Part shown: in pieces, positions 28,274 through 38,457 of the stretch
Numbering within the stretch: the first letter of the stretch is position 1
Layout: each line of letters begins with the position of its first letter
Assembly (NCBI GenBank): GCA_019637295.1
Contig: JAHBVX010000010.1
Span: 186,001 to 250,000 of the forward strand
DNA length: 64,000 nucleotides
From: Polyangiaceae bacterium
Lineage (GTDB): Bacteria; Myxococcota_A; Polyangia; Polyangiales; Polyangiaceae
Reading direction: 5' to 3'
The notes under the pieces: generated by a model
Told to the model about the DNA's origin: nothing
Databases searched by the model: none
Seen by the model: only the letters and a program-made list of their open reading frames with translations
Position numbers and translations under genes: made by a program

Positions 28274-28475
28274 GCGGCGGAATCTGACAGTCGATTTCGC
28301 TTCTGTCAATCGGGTACGGCACGGGAACGATGGCGCGCAAGTGGTGGAAAATGCGCCGTTCTGTCGGGAAGACGCGGAAGCGTCGAGCTGGGTTGACACG
28401 GCGCGTCATCGTGCGCACTCAGGTGGGGTCCGCAAGGGCGTGCGTCTGCGTCGGCCGCGCCGAACTGGAGTGCCC

Positions 28476-28661
28476 GTGTTCGAGCCGTTGTTCAGCCTTC
28501 TCGGTCCCCTGGTGTCGGGAGCCCTCCTGGTGGCGGTGCTGGCCGCGCCGTTGCTCGTCGCCGTTCCTCATCTGGCGCGGCTCGGCGCGTGTCGCGTGGT
28601 CGCAGCTGCCGCGGCGCGGCTCGCGGAGTCGGTCGATCCCACCCGTCGATTGCTGCGCTGA
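28476..28661 (+). CDS. Possible small membrane protein
   Basis: 61 codons from a GTG at 28476 with GGAG at 28466-28469, a good spacing. The translation has one or two hydrophobic helices (LLGPLVSGALLVAVLAAPLLVAVP) followed by an Arg-dotted amphipathic tail. No family recognised. It is the only sensible reading in the 440 bases between the tRNA genes and 28716, and it could still be chance, given how often GC-rich DNA encodes Ala/Leu/Val runs. Confidence 0.35.
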   Translation: MFEPLFSLLGPLVSGALLVAVLAAPLLVAVPHLARLGACRVVAAAAARLAESVDPTRRLLR

Positions 28662-28715
28662 CCAGGCGGCGCACCGGTTCGGCGTCGGCAAACGCTCCAG
28701 CGTCGCGCCGTTCGC

Positions 28716-29051
28716 TCACTGCCAGGGCAGCTGCCCGTGCCACCAGGCCCAGTACAGCATCGGGCCGAAGCAACACACGACGCCGAGCCAGAACACGGCG
28801 TAGGCCAAGAGGCCTCTCGGGTGGGTTCGCACGAGCACGGGGTAGGCGAGCGCCATGACCGCGACCGCCAAGAGCGCTCGCCACGAGTGGCTCTCGAGCG
28901 CGCGATCGAGCGCGCGCCCGCCGCGCCGCGGTAGGGCGCCCTGGAGCGCGTTCCGGAGCAGCCCGCCGCCGAGCAGCAGGGCAGGGATGCCGAGCAGCAT
29001 CACCACGAACGTAACGCGGAAGAGCGGAGGGGCGCCGTCCACCGGTGACAC
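28716..29051 (-). CDS. Small hypothetical membrane protein
   Basis: 111 aa from a GTG start. Three hydrophobic helices are visible (VTFVVMLLGIPALLLGGGLL, WRALLAVAVMALAYPVLV, LLAYAVFWLGVVCCFGPMLYWAWW). No family recognised. It begins 23 bases after the cupin-LRR gene on the same strand and is probably its operon partner. Confidence 0.6.
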   Translation of the reverse strand: MSPVDGAPPLFRVTFVVMLLGIPALLLGGGLLRNALQGALPRRGGRALDRALESHSWRALLAVAVMALAYPVLVRTHPRGLLAYAVFWLGVVCCFGPMLYWAWWHGQLPWQ

Positions 29052-29074
29052 GATACCCGAAGTTCAACCTCGCT

Positions 29075-30094
29075 TCACGTCACGATCTCGCACTGTGGTC
29101 GCTGTTCGCGCAAGCGCGCGACGGCGTCGACCGGAAGAGCGTCGCCGCTGAGCACCACCTGCTCGAGCGCGGTCATGCGGCCAAGCTCGCTGAGCGCTCG
29201 GGCCGTGATGCTCGTACCTCGGAGCTGCAGCGTCTTGAGACGCGGCAGGTGGGCCGCCAGCCAGGCGATCCCCTGGTCGCCGATGCGGGTCTCCTTCAGC
29301 CGCAGGTGCTCGAGCTTGGCGAGGGGAGCGAGGTGAACGAGCCCGGCGTCGGTGATCTCGGTGGCGCTCAGATCCAAGCTCGAGAGCCCGGTCAGCGCGC
29401 CCACGACGCGCAGCACGTCGTCAGTCACGTCCGTCGTCTGCAGCGACAGCCTCGCGAGGCGGGGCATGCGCGCGAGCGCCTGCAACTCCTCGGCGCGGAC
29501 GTGGACGCCGTGGGAGTGAACGGCGTCCGCGTAGAAGTGGTGGCGACGTCCCATGAACTCGATCGCGAGCGGCGCGTCTGGCGCACGGGCTCGGAGCTCG
29601 CGCACCGCCGCCGGCAGGCCGTCGTGTGGGCCCAAGTCGCGCGCGGGGGCGTCGTGCCAGTGCCCCGCTCCGAGCTCGGCGTTTCGCTTCGGGTGCAGAG
29701 GGTAGTGAATGCGGTTACTCGGCTTGCTCGCTTCGCCCACGACCAGCAGCACCACCTCGTCGTCGCTGTCGTTGATGAAGGTGTGTGCGAGGCCCGTCCC
29801 CGCGGGAAACCCGACCGCGGTGCCGGGATACACGGCGAATAGCTCGCCGTCGATCCAGACCTGCGGGCAACCCTCGACCACGAACACGAACTCCTCCTCG
29901 TCGCTCTCGGCGTGAGGCCAGGAAGTGCGTCGGCCCGGCGGCAACCGCTCGTAGTGAACACCGATGCGGGTGAGTCCCGTCGCGCGGCCGAGCGGCGCGC
30001 CCACACTGAGCAGCTCGTCGCTGCCCGGGTACGAGGCGTCGTCCTGTCCGACGACGTCGCGCCAGTGCTTGATGAACGAGGGTCGGTCGGTCAT
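29075..30094 (-). CDS. Cupin domain fused to leucine-rich repeats
   Basis: 339 aa from the ATG at 30094 (another ATG lies 15 bases upstream). Residues about 45-120 are a cupin (LPPGRRTSWPHAESDEEEFVFVVEG, W.DGE, GFPAGTGLAHTFINDSDDEVVLLVVGE) with the His and Glu expected of a metal-binding cupin. From about 200 to 325 come five leucine-rich repeats of the short bacterial type (LARLSLQTTDVTDDVL, LSSLDLSATEITDAGL, LEHLRLKETRIGDQGI, LKTLQLRGTSITARAL). The linker contains a FMGRRHHFYADAVHSHG segment. A small-ligand sensor tied to a protein-interaction scaffold is one reading; no pathway is evident. Confidence 0.8.
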   Translation of the reverse strand: MTDRPSFIKHWRDVVGQDDASYPGSDELLSVGAPLGRATGLTRIGVHYERLPPGRRTSWPHAESDEEEFVFVVEGCPQVWIDGELFAVYPGTAVGFPAGTGLAHTFINDSDDEVVLLVVGEASKPSNRIHYPLHPKRNAELGAGHWHDAPARDLGPHDGLPAAVRELRARAPDAPLAIEFMGRRHHFYADAVHSHGVHVRAEELQALARMPRLARLSLQTTDVTDDVLRVVGALTGLSSLDLSATEITDAGLVHLAPLAKLEHLRLKETRIGDQGIAWLAAHLPRLKTLQLRGTSITARALSELGRMTALEQVVLSGDALPVDAVARLREQRPQCEIVT

Positions 30095-30560
30095 GCTTCG
30101 GCGTGCCATGGCGCCGGCTCGGCGGGTAGCGCCGAGGCGTCTTGCGCGCAGGATCTTCAGCTCGAGCGGCGAGAGAACCACGCTTGCTGGTGCCGCCCGC
30201 ACTCTGCGCGGCTGGGACGACGTGGGACGCCTCGCTGCTCGCGTTGCCTTACGCTCGGCGAACGTCACGAGAAGCTGGTCGTCCGGCATCGTCGCGTTCT
30301 CGCTCGCTCGCGACCCAAGGTGGGTCGTCGTCGCTCGCGCTCGCGCGAAGAACGTCTTGCGCGCATGTCGACTTGGCTGGACAGCATTTTCGACGCACCG
30401 CGCGCACGGTCCGCAGGTGGATGTGGATGAGCGCGCGACGGGCCCTGCGCGGCGCGCTGGCGCGCTTTCGCGTCCGCGATGACTTTCGTGTCGCTCACGA
30501 CCGCGATCGCCGCGCAGCGGCCGGCTCAGAGGCGCCAAATTTCGCGTGCCATGCGAGGGC
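30095..30560. other. Gene-poor stretch
   Basis: No convincing gene on either strand. The frames present are Arg/Ala/Ser-rich shadows. The cupin-LRR frame stays open upstream to an ATG at 30289, but that extension is basic low-complexity sequence, not cupin. Confidence 0.5.
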
Positions 30561-31443
30561 ATGCACGAAAGCACTCTGCGCGAAGCGGTTCGTCCGCTGT
30601 CCCACGCCAACGTCGTCACCCTCCACCGGCCCTTCGAGTCGTTGATCGAGACGCAGCCCACCGCCATGCAGCACGCTGGCGACGTAGGCCCAGGGCCGGT
30701 CACGGCCGCTACGCCGACCACGCCCGTCACGTCCACCACGCCCGCGACGCCCGCGACGCCCGCGACGCCGGCCACGTCCACCACGCCCGCGACATCGATG
30801 GTCGCCGACTACGTGCCGGCGCTGCCGACGCGCGAGCTCATCGAGCGCGTGCGCGCGCTGCTCGCCGACCAGCGGCGGGCCGAGCGGCTGCTCTGCCGCT
30901 ACCTGGCGGATCTGGCCGAGCGGGTCCGGGGCCGCAGCGATCCAGAGCTCGGCGCCTACGCGGACGAGCTGCATGCCGCGAGGTGCTGCTTTGGTTTTGG
31001 GTGTCCGGCAGACGCGGGAACGGCTCCGGGTCGGGTTTGCGCTGCGCACGCTGCCCGCGATCGAGCGCGCGTTCGTCGATGGCGACCTGTCGTACTCGCG
31101 GGTGCGCGAGGTGACGCGCGTGGCCACGACCGAGACCGAGCTTCAGTGGCTCGAGCTCGCGCAGCGCCTCGACATGCGCGCGCTCGAACGCCGGGTGGCG
31201 GGAGTGGAGGAGGCCGCGCGCATGGCGGCTGGAGCGATGACGACTACAGCGGCATTCCAATGCATGGTCATGCCCGTCAGGGTCATGTCGAACTTCGCGG
31301 CGAGGTCTGAGATCTACGCTTCCGCACGTTCGAGCTGGTCCAGGACGCCACGCCGGGTCGCATCCGAGAGCGCGGCGAACGAGTCTCTCCGCCCAAACCT
31401 CAATAGTCCGGTCGCAGGCTCACGCGTTCGAGCTCGCGACTGA
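30561..31443 (+). pseudogene. HNH-nuclease-type (DUF222-like) gene, frameshifted and lacking the HNH end
   Basis: The first frame (ATG 30561) has a Thr/Pro repeat linker and then ELIERVRALLADQRRAERLLCRYLADLAER and YADELHAARCC. From about 30975 the homologous continuation is in the next frame: TRERLRVGFALRTLPAIERAF, DGDLSYSRVREVTRVATTET, LELAQRLDMRALERRVAGVEE. Together these are the N-terminal region of the large myxobacterial/actinobacterial DUF222-like HNH endonuclease group. After about 31230 the similarity fades in all frames, and no HNH (H..C..C) block is found before 31443. So there is at least one frameshift and a lost catalytic end. Confidence 0.75.
30707..30800 (+). repeat. Degenerate short tandem repeat (Thr-Pro-Ala coding)
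   Basis: A 9-base unit (near ACGCCCGCG) and 12-base variants with ACGTCCACC are repeated about ten times, encoding TPATPATPA and TPVTSTTPA. It is low-complexity coding sequence in the HNH-type pseudogene and prone to slippage. Confidence 0.8.
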
Positions 31444-31837
31444 CGGCCCGCTGGAACATGCCGGGACCGACCCAGGAATAGACGCAGATCGCCAGCCAGC
31501 CGAACTGGGCGCCGGAGGCCATCATCGGATAGCCGTGTTGCTCGGCCAGGCTGGTCAGGAGGCGGTAGAAGACGAACGCGCAGATCAGCACCGTGATCTG
31601 CCGGCGGTCCCCGAGGCCGCCCATGTACGCACTATAGCGCCACCACAGCCCCAGCCACAGGCTCTGCCGAGCCTTGATCGAGGCCGACAGCGTGAGCGCA
31701 CCGTGCTGATCCGAGTTCGCTCGCAGCGCCCACAGCGCATGCTCCCGGGCGCCTTCGACGGAGTCGCCCGGGTTGGAAAGGGCGAACCGCCGCTCAACGC
31801 ATGCCCGGATCCTCCTCCAAGACGTGGCGTGCAGCAC
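31400..31837 (-). CDS. Hypothetical membrane protein
   Basis: 145 aa. It overlaps the 3' end of the large kinase gene by 44 bases on the same strand if the ATG at 31837 is used. The first 60 residues include a TPR-like snippet (GAREHALWALRANSD). Two hydrophobic segments follow (ITVLICAFVFYRLLTSLA and FGWLAICVYSWVGPGMF). It might be the C-terminal part of a larger TPR membrane protein whose start was lost. No family assigned. Confidence 0.5.
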   Translation of the reverse strand: MLHATSWRRIRACVERRFALSNPGDSVEGAREHALWALRANSDQHGALTLSASIKARQSLWLGLWWRYSAYMGGLGDRRQITVLICAFVFYRLLTSLAEQHGYPMMASGAQFGWLAICVYSWVGPGMFQRAVSRELERVSLRPDY

Positions 31838-34800
31838 CGACGTACTGGAGATCTTCCAGGGCTTGCGCGACGAGCCTGCCTCCGCCCGCCGAGCCGATGC
31901 GTATGCCGCGCTGATAGCGCGAAATGGCGCGAGAGCATCGTTGGTCGTATCGCGTCGCTGTCAGCTCGGCGTCTCGAAGCAGCACGAGTGCGCGATGGCG
32001 CTGCCCCAGAGCATCGGCGGCGTAGGCCCAAGCGCGCAACGCGACAGATGCTGCAAAGGGGGGAGCGTCCAAGGCCCGGCGGGCCCAGCGCTCGACTCGC
32101 GCCCCGGAGGCATCTCGCGACCCCGACCGCAGCGCCGCAGCCTCGGCGAGGGCAAGGTGCGCCGCGAGCGCGCCGGCGAAGTACGTGCGCATTGGGAAGA
32201 ATGCCGCACCCTCGCGCAGCGCCTGCCGCAGTCGCGCGTAGACCTGCTCCGGATCCCCCCAGAACAGATCCGCATACCCGGAGAAGAGCTCCTGGATCAG
32301 GTGATGAAACCGTGGCGCCGGCTCGCTACGGCGCCGCTCCCGCAGTCGGCGCCGCGCCGCGTCGTGTGTGACGCGATCCCCACAGTAGAAGGAGTGGACG
32401 ACGCGGTGGATGAGCGTGTGCGCCTCCATCGCTCCTTGTGCGTCGGGGCATGCCGCTTCGAACTCGTCCGCTGCGACGCCTAGCTCGAAGACGCGCTCCG
32501 CGGACAGGAGCGCTCCGCAGCGATTGGACAGGATGAGCAGGTGAGTGTGGGTCCGTGCGTGGCCGGACTGCTCAAGTTGCCGCGCGACCGGCTCGAGGTC
32601 TCGCGCAGCCCGCACGAACTCTCCGCGGCGCATGTGCTCGAGCGCAGTGACTGCCGTATCGAGCGCGGAGACCTGAGGCTCCGATGCCAGGGGCGCTGCC
32701 CGTGCGCGAGCTGCTCTCAGGTATCGACGTGCCAGGGCGGCTTCGCCCCGCTGCGCATCGGCTGCGACCGCCAGGAACGCAAGCACATAGTCTGACAGTG
32801 CACCGTTCTCCGGTTGCCCGCCGGCGTCCGCACGGTCCCGCACCCGGTGCGCGAAGCTGACTGCCAGCGTGGGGTCTTCCCAGCTCAGGAGCAACGCGAT
32901 CTCGGCGTTCCGTGAGCGGTCCTCGCGCGCTCGGGTCGTATCCAGCGGCTCGTGCAGGGCAGCCCGCGGGGTTGGAGGGCCGGCGATGAAGAAGCGCGTC
33001 GCCTCCAGCAGCGTACCCAGCCGTCCCCGGGCGAGCGGCCTCGAGCCCGACTGCACGAGCATCCTGTTCAGCGCTCGCACCCCACCGTCGATGTCACCCG
33101 CCATCAAGAGCGCGTAGGCCCGGTCGAACGCGGAGCTTGCGTTCGCGTTCGTGCCGAGCACACCCACGGCGTCGGCGTAACGACCCGCCCGTACCAGGGC
33201 CGTCGCGCGGTGACGCCGCGCTTCCGCACGCCGCGCGGGCGCGCTCGCGCGTTCGGCAACTGCCCACAGGTCCGCCGCAAGTGCGTAGGCCATGCGACCC
33301 GTCGCGCGATCCGCCTCGATCTCCGCTCGGCTGGCAGCTTCCTCGGCACGGCCCGCGCCAAGCAGGTGCCGGACCAGGCGCAATGCATCCGCGTTGGGTT
33401 GCGCCAGCAGTGCGTTCACGAGCGTCTCGTGGCCGCGACGCACACCATCGTCTCCGAGGGACTCCAGCACGGCGTCGCGGGCCATGTCGTGGTGCAGGTC
33501 GAGCAGCCCCTCCGAGAGCGACCTCCCGGACCGGCGGACGATGGCGAGCGACGCCAGATCCCTCGCGGCATCGTCGACTCGACCAAACGACACGCCCATG
33601 GCGCGGGCGAGCTCGCTCAGCGTGATCCAGGAACTGGTGGCCGCCAGCACACCGAGCAACGTGCGATGTGTCGGGGGTAGGGCGCCTAGAGTGAGAGCAA
33701 GCGCCGCCATCGGGCCACAGTCCGCCTCGCGCGCGTTGGCGGCCATTCTCCCTGCGACCTCCGCCAGGTAGGCGCGCCCTGCGCACAGCTCCCCCACGGT
33801 CTCGGCCTGCTCCCGCGACAGTGCGCCGCCGGAAGCCCGAATCGCGATTTCGGCCAGAGCGCTCGAGTCGAGAGCAAGCACCTCGGTGGTTCGACAGTGG
33901 CGCCACCTGCGACACCCTTGTGCCGCCGGAGCGTCGGGAGTGTCCGAACGAAGTGTCGCGACGAGCTTCACTCGTTCGGGCGCCATGGTGCAAAGGTGCT
34001 GCAACAGCGCCATCGAGTCGCCGTCGGCCCACTGCAGGTCGTCGATGCTCAGGAGGAGCGTCCCGGAGTCTCGAGCGACGACCGACAACACGCGAACCAG
34101 CGCGCCGAAAGCCTCCCCCCGGTTGTCGGAGTTGGTGCCGGGAGTCTTCGCGTCGAGCACCGGGAACAGCTTTGCGGCGCGGGCGAGGTCCGCCGAACAC
34201 TCCGCGAGAAGCTCGCCCTGACCGAGCATGCGCGCCAGCGCGTCGACTATCCCGTCGAGCGCGTTGAACGGGATCATCTCGTTCTGCCGCGCGCGGGCGT
34301 GCAGCACTACGCCGCCGCGCGCGCGGACGTGGTCCTCGGCCCAACGCAGCAGCGTCGTCTTTCCCACGCCGCTCATGCCCTCGAAGATCCATGCGCCGAA
34401 CCCGGGGCCGGCGGCCAGCCGCTCCGCCACCGCGCCGAGGAGCTCACCTCGACCAATCAACTCGGAGTGGCCGATTGATGTGCGCTCGAGCCGCGCTGCT
34501 CGCCCACCGATGGCAGGAAGAACTCGGGCTGCCAAGTCCGTCAGGGACGGCCGGGTCTCGGGTGGTTTCGCGAGCAGAGCGTCCACCGCGCTCGTCAACG
34601 CCACCGGTAGCTCGGGGGCGACAGTCGTCAGCAGGGGAGGGCGCTCCAGGACATGACGCATCAGCACGCCCTGTGGAGTATTCGCCACGAACGGCGGGGC
34701 GCCGGTGATCACCTCGAACAGTGTTGCTCCTAGCGAGTACAGATCCATCGCCACGCTCGGTGGCGCTCCGTGAACTTGCTCCGGAGCCATGTAGGTGGGC

Positions 34801-35453
34801 GTACCCACCACCTCTCCGCCGGGCGCGGACAGTTCGGCCAGAATGCCGAAGTCCACCACCACGGTGGTTCCGTCTTGCTCGACGAGGATGTTGGAAGGCT
34901 TGAGATCTCGGTGGACGAGCCCTCGGGCGTGCAGATGCGCCAAGGCTTCGAGCAGCCCCGGGAGCGCCTTGGCCAGTCGGTCCAAGACGAACGACTCCCC
35001 GCTAGCCCGCGGCCCGCGACCGAGCTCGTGCACGTCCGACGTGACACCGCCCGGCCAGGTGTCTGCGACCACCGTCGTGGCAAGCGGCGCGGACGATTCT
35101 ACGGCCGCTGGGTGGCACCCAGGACGACACCATGTGAGCAAGTCCACCCCCGTGACGGCCCGCATCGTGAAGAACACGCCAGCCTGGTCTTCTCCGAGAT
35201 CGTAGACCGGCACGAGGTGGGGGTGGCGGAGCTCTGCGACGGCGCGGAACTCCTGCTTGAGGCGCGTCCACGCACGGGCAGCGTCGCTGCGCCCGGGCCT
35301 CGGAGACCCCAGGCAGCGCTTGCGCGCGACCGATTCGCCGCGAACCGCGTCGTACACGAGGTCGACCGACCCCATACCGCCCTCGCCGAGGCATCGCTCC
35401 GTTCGATAGCGGCGAGGGTCCCGGTTGGGATCGCTGGCCGACTCGGCTGGCAT
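31794..35453 (-). CDS. Ser/Thr kinase fused to an AAA-type ATPase and TPR-like tail (PknK-like)
   Basis: 1219 aa from the ATG at 35453 (MPAESASDPN). A GTG at 35549 overlapping the guaB stop (GTGA) would add 32 residues and may couple the two genes. Kinase domain: GEGGMGSV, K45, HRDLKPSN (D183), DFG at 201-203, TPTYMAPEQ. ATPase domain: P-loop GMSGVGKTT at about 359-367 and Walker B-like LLLSIDDLQWAD. The remaining about 650 residues are helical TPR-like repeats, ending without a DNA-binding domain. This is the kinase plus STAND/AAA layout common in Myxococcota, thought to integrate signals and phosphorylate regulators. A 60-residue insert separates kinase strands before HRD. Confidence 0.9.
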   Translation of the reverse strand: MPAESASDPNRDPRRYRTERCLGEGGMGSVDLVYDAVRGESVARKRCLGSPRPGRSDAARAWTRLKQEFRAVAELRHPHLVPVYDLGEDQAGVFFTMRAVTGVDLLTWCRPGCHPAAVESSAPLATTVVADTWPGGVTSDVHELGRGPRASGESFVLDRLAKALPGLLEALAHLHARGLVHRDLKPSNILVEQDGTTVVVDFGILAELSAPGGEVVGTPTYMAPEQVHGAPPSVAMDLYSLGATLFEVITGAPPFVANTPQGVLMRHVLERPPLLTTVAPELPVALTSAVDALLAKPPETRPSLTDLAARVLPAIGGRAARLERTSIGHSELIGRGELLGAVAERLAAGPGFGAWIFEGMSGVGKTTLLRWAEDHVRARGGVVLHARARQNEMIPFNALDGIVDALARMLGQGELLAECSADLARAAKLFPVLDAKTPGTNSDNRGEAFGALVRVLSVVARDSGTLLLSIDDLQWADGDSMALLQHLCTMAPERVKLVATLRSDTPDAPAAQGCRRWRHCRTTEVLALDSSALAEIAIRASGGALSREQAETVGELCAGRAYLAEVAGRMAANAREADCGPMAALALTLGALPPTHRTLLGVLAATSSWITLSELARAMGVSFGRVDDAARDLASLAIVRRSGRSLSEGLLDLHHDMARDAVLESLGDDGVRRGHETLVNALLAQPNADALRLVRHLLGAGRAEEAASRAEIEADRATGRMAYALAADLWAVAERASAPARRAEARRHRATALVRAGRYADAVGVLGTNANASSAFDRAYALLMAGDIDGGVRALNRMLVQSGSRPLARGRLGTLLEATRFFIAGPPTPRAALHEPLDTTRAREDRSRNAEIALLLSWEDPTLAVSFAHRVRDRADAGGQPENGALSDYVLAFLAVAADAQRGEAALARRYLRAARARAAPLASEPQVSALDTAVTALEHMRRGEFVRAARDLEPVARQLEQSGHARTHTHLLILSNRCGALLSAERVFELGVAADEFEAACPDAQGAMEAHTLIHRVVHSFYCGDRVTHDAARRRLRERRRSEPAPRFHHLIQELFSGYADLFWGDPEQVYARLRQALREGAAFFPMRTYFAGALAAHLALAEAAALRSGSRDASGARVERWARRALDAPPFAASVALRAWAYAADALGQRHRALVLLRDAELTATRYDQRCSRAISRYQRGIRIGSAGGGRLVAQALEDLQYVGAARHVLEEDPGMR

Positions 35454-35545
35454 GTGCCCAGGGTAGTTCGTCGCGGCGTTCGGCGAAAGGTGGGCCGAAC
35501 CAACTCGACGCGTCTCCGGACGAAGTCGCGTCGGGCCAGCCAGGG

Positions 35546-37000
<1,455 letters not shown>

Positions 37001-37059
37001 TCAGCCTACCAGACGGCCCCGGGGGCGGCCAGGGTCGGCGCGGGCCCCGCGACCACCGG

Positions 37060-37080
37060 CGGGGGGGCCAGGGGCGGGGG
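37060..37080. other. G-rich tract with quadruplex-forming pattern
   Basis: A run of seven G, then four G and five G with short breaks (CCA, C) lies between the divergent guaB and protease genes. The pattern satisfies four G3 tracts with short loops. It may affect promoter activity or only reflect base composition. Confidence 0.4.
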
Positions 37081-37153
37081 CCCAATCTCCCGGGAGCCAA
37101 CGGCCGTGACTCATGCTAGAACGCCTCACGCTCGCGGCACGGGAGACTCACGC

Positions 37154-38374
37154 ATGATGCGCCTACGGACGGCAGTCGCTCTGGTATCGATCTTCGGGGT
37201 TGGTTGCGGCGCGCAGCCGGACGGTCCCGACGACACGACGGGTCACCTCGCGCAGCCGATCGTGGACGGGTACGTGGACGACGCCGACAAGGCTGTCGTG
37301 GGGCTGGCCATCAACGGCGAGTCCCTCGGCTTCAACTTCTTCTCCGGGCACTGCAGCGGCTCGCTCATCGCGCCGAACCTGGTGCTCACGGCGCGGCACT
37401 GCATCGCGCTCACGCAGGGTGGCGCGCAAGGCGGCGGCATCATCTGCGGCCAGACGAACTTCGGCCTCCAGGGTCCGGGCGAGGTGTTCCGGGTCACGAC
37501 CGAGACCGTGCGACCCACCGCGGACGGGCCCTCGTTCTACAAGGGCACCGGCACCGTCGTGGTCCCCGAGAACTCGACGGACATCTGCGGTCACGACGTG
37601 GCGCTCATCGTGCTCGAGGGCGCCGGCATCCCGGCCAGCGAGGCGACCCCGATCATCCCCAAGATCGACGCGACGCCCATCACGAACGACGCCTACTCCG
37701 CCGCGGGCTACGGTCTGACAGATCCGAACGACAATGCGTCGAGCGGCACGCGCATGCGCGTGGACGGCAACTTCGTCACCTGCGCGGGCAGCGCGTGCGC
37801 GTCGCAGCTCGGCGGCGATTCGGTCAAAGACTCGGAGTGGCTCGGCAACAGCCGAACCTGTCCGGGTGACTCCGGCGGGCCGGCCCTGGACAGCGAGGGT
37901 CGCGTGATGGGCGTCCTCTCCCGCGGTCCCCAGGGCTGCTTCGCGAGCGTGTACGGCGACGTGGCCTCGTGGAAGGACATGATCATCGACACCGCGCTCG
38001 CCGCGGCCGAGAGCGGCGGCTACGATCCGCCCTTCTGGGCCACGACCGGCTCGAGCACGCCGCCGCCGCCGCCCGTCACGGATCCGCTGGGCGAGTCCTG
38101 CACCGAGCCGTGTCGCAACGAACATCCGTGCTACATCAGCGGCGGCAAGACGACCGGTATCTGTGTTCCGCTCTGCGGCGCGGGCTGCCCGGACGAGTAC
38201 GGTTGCGACACGAAGTTGGGCGTGTGCTTGCCCCAAGCGGAGCTCGACGCCCGCAGCAAGGGCGACGCGGACAGCAGCGGTGGCTGTGAAGCCGCCGGCC
38301 CGGCGCGCCCGGTGCCCTGGGTGGTGGGTCTGGTCGGCCTCGCGCTGCTGCTGCTCGGGCGCCGCCGGCGCTGA
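37154..38374 (+). CDS. Trypsin-like serine protease with lipobox and MYXO-CTERM-like tail
   Basis: 406 aa. The N-terminus MMRLRTAVALVSIFGVGCGAQ carries a possible lipobox (GVGC). The peptidase domain (about 35-290) has the S1 triad: His in LTARHCI, Asp in CGHDVALIVLE and Ser in RTCPGDSGGPAL. The start IVDGYVDDADKAVVGL resembles the IVGG activation end. A Pro linker is followed by a Cys-rich region (CTEPCRNEHPCY...CVPLCGAGCPDEYGC) and a tail SGGCEAAG, hydrophobic WVVGLVGLALLLLG and RRRR, the MYXO-CTERM pattern without the second close Cys. It is expected at the cell surface or secreted, acting on external protein. Confidence 0.92.
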   Translation: MMRLRTAVALVSIFGVGCGAQPDGPDDTTGHLAQPIVDGYVDDADKAVVGLAINGESLGFNFFSGHCSGSLIAPNLVLTARHCIALTQGGAQGGGIICGQTNFGLQGPGEVFRVTTETVRPTADGPSFYKGTGTVVVPENSTDICGHDVALIVLEGAGIPASEATPIIPKIDATPITNDAYSAAGYGLTDPNDNASSGTRMRVDGNFVTCAGSACASQLGGDSVKDSEWLGNSRTCPGDSGGPALDSEGRVMGVLSRGPQGCFASVYGDVASWKDMIIDTALAAAESGGYDPPFWATTGSSTPPPPPVTDPLGESCTEPCRNEHPCYISGGKTTGICVPLCGAGCPDEYGCDTKLGVCLPQAELDARSKGDADSSGGCEAAGPARPVPWVVGLVGLALLLLGRRRR

Positions 38375-38457
38375 ACGAAAGCGCCACCCTTTCGCCTGAT
38401 TCTGGCGGCTTCTTGTGGAGCCCGAGCGGCCCGCGGCCGTGTTACGGTAGGGCCGCC

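Noticed and set aside
28330-28803. 157-codon plus-strand frame after the tRNA genes
   Set aside because: Arg/Cys/Trp-rich without any domain, and it crosses a better small ORF and the convergent gene.
29075-30784. Longer start for the cupin-LRR protein
   Set aside because: The added part is basic or Val/Gly repeat sequence, antisense to the HNH-type pseudogene, and not cupin-like.
30707-30800. Possible CRISPR-like or minisatellite array
   Set aside because: Units are 9-12 bases, degenerate and without spacers; this is low-complexity coding sequence.
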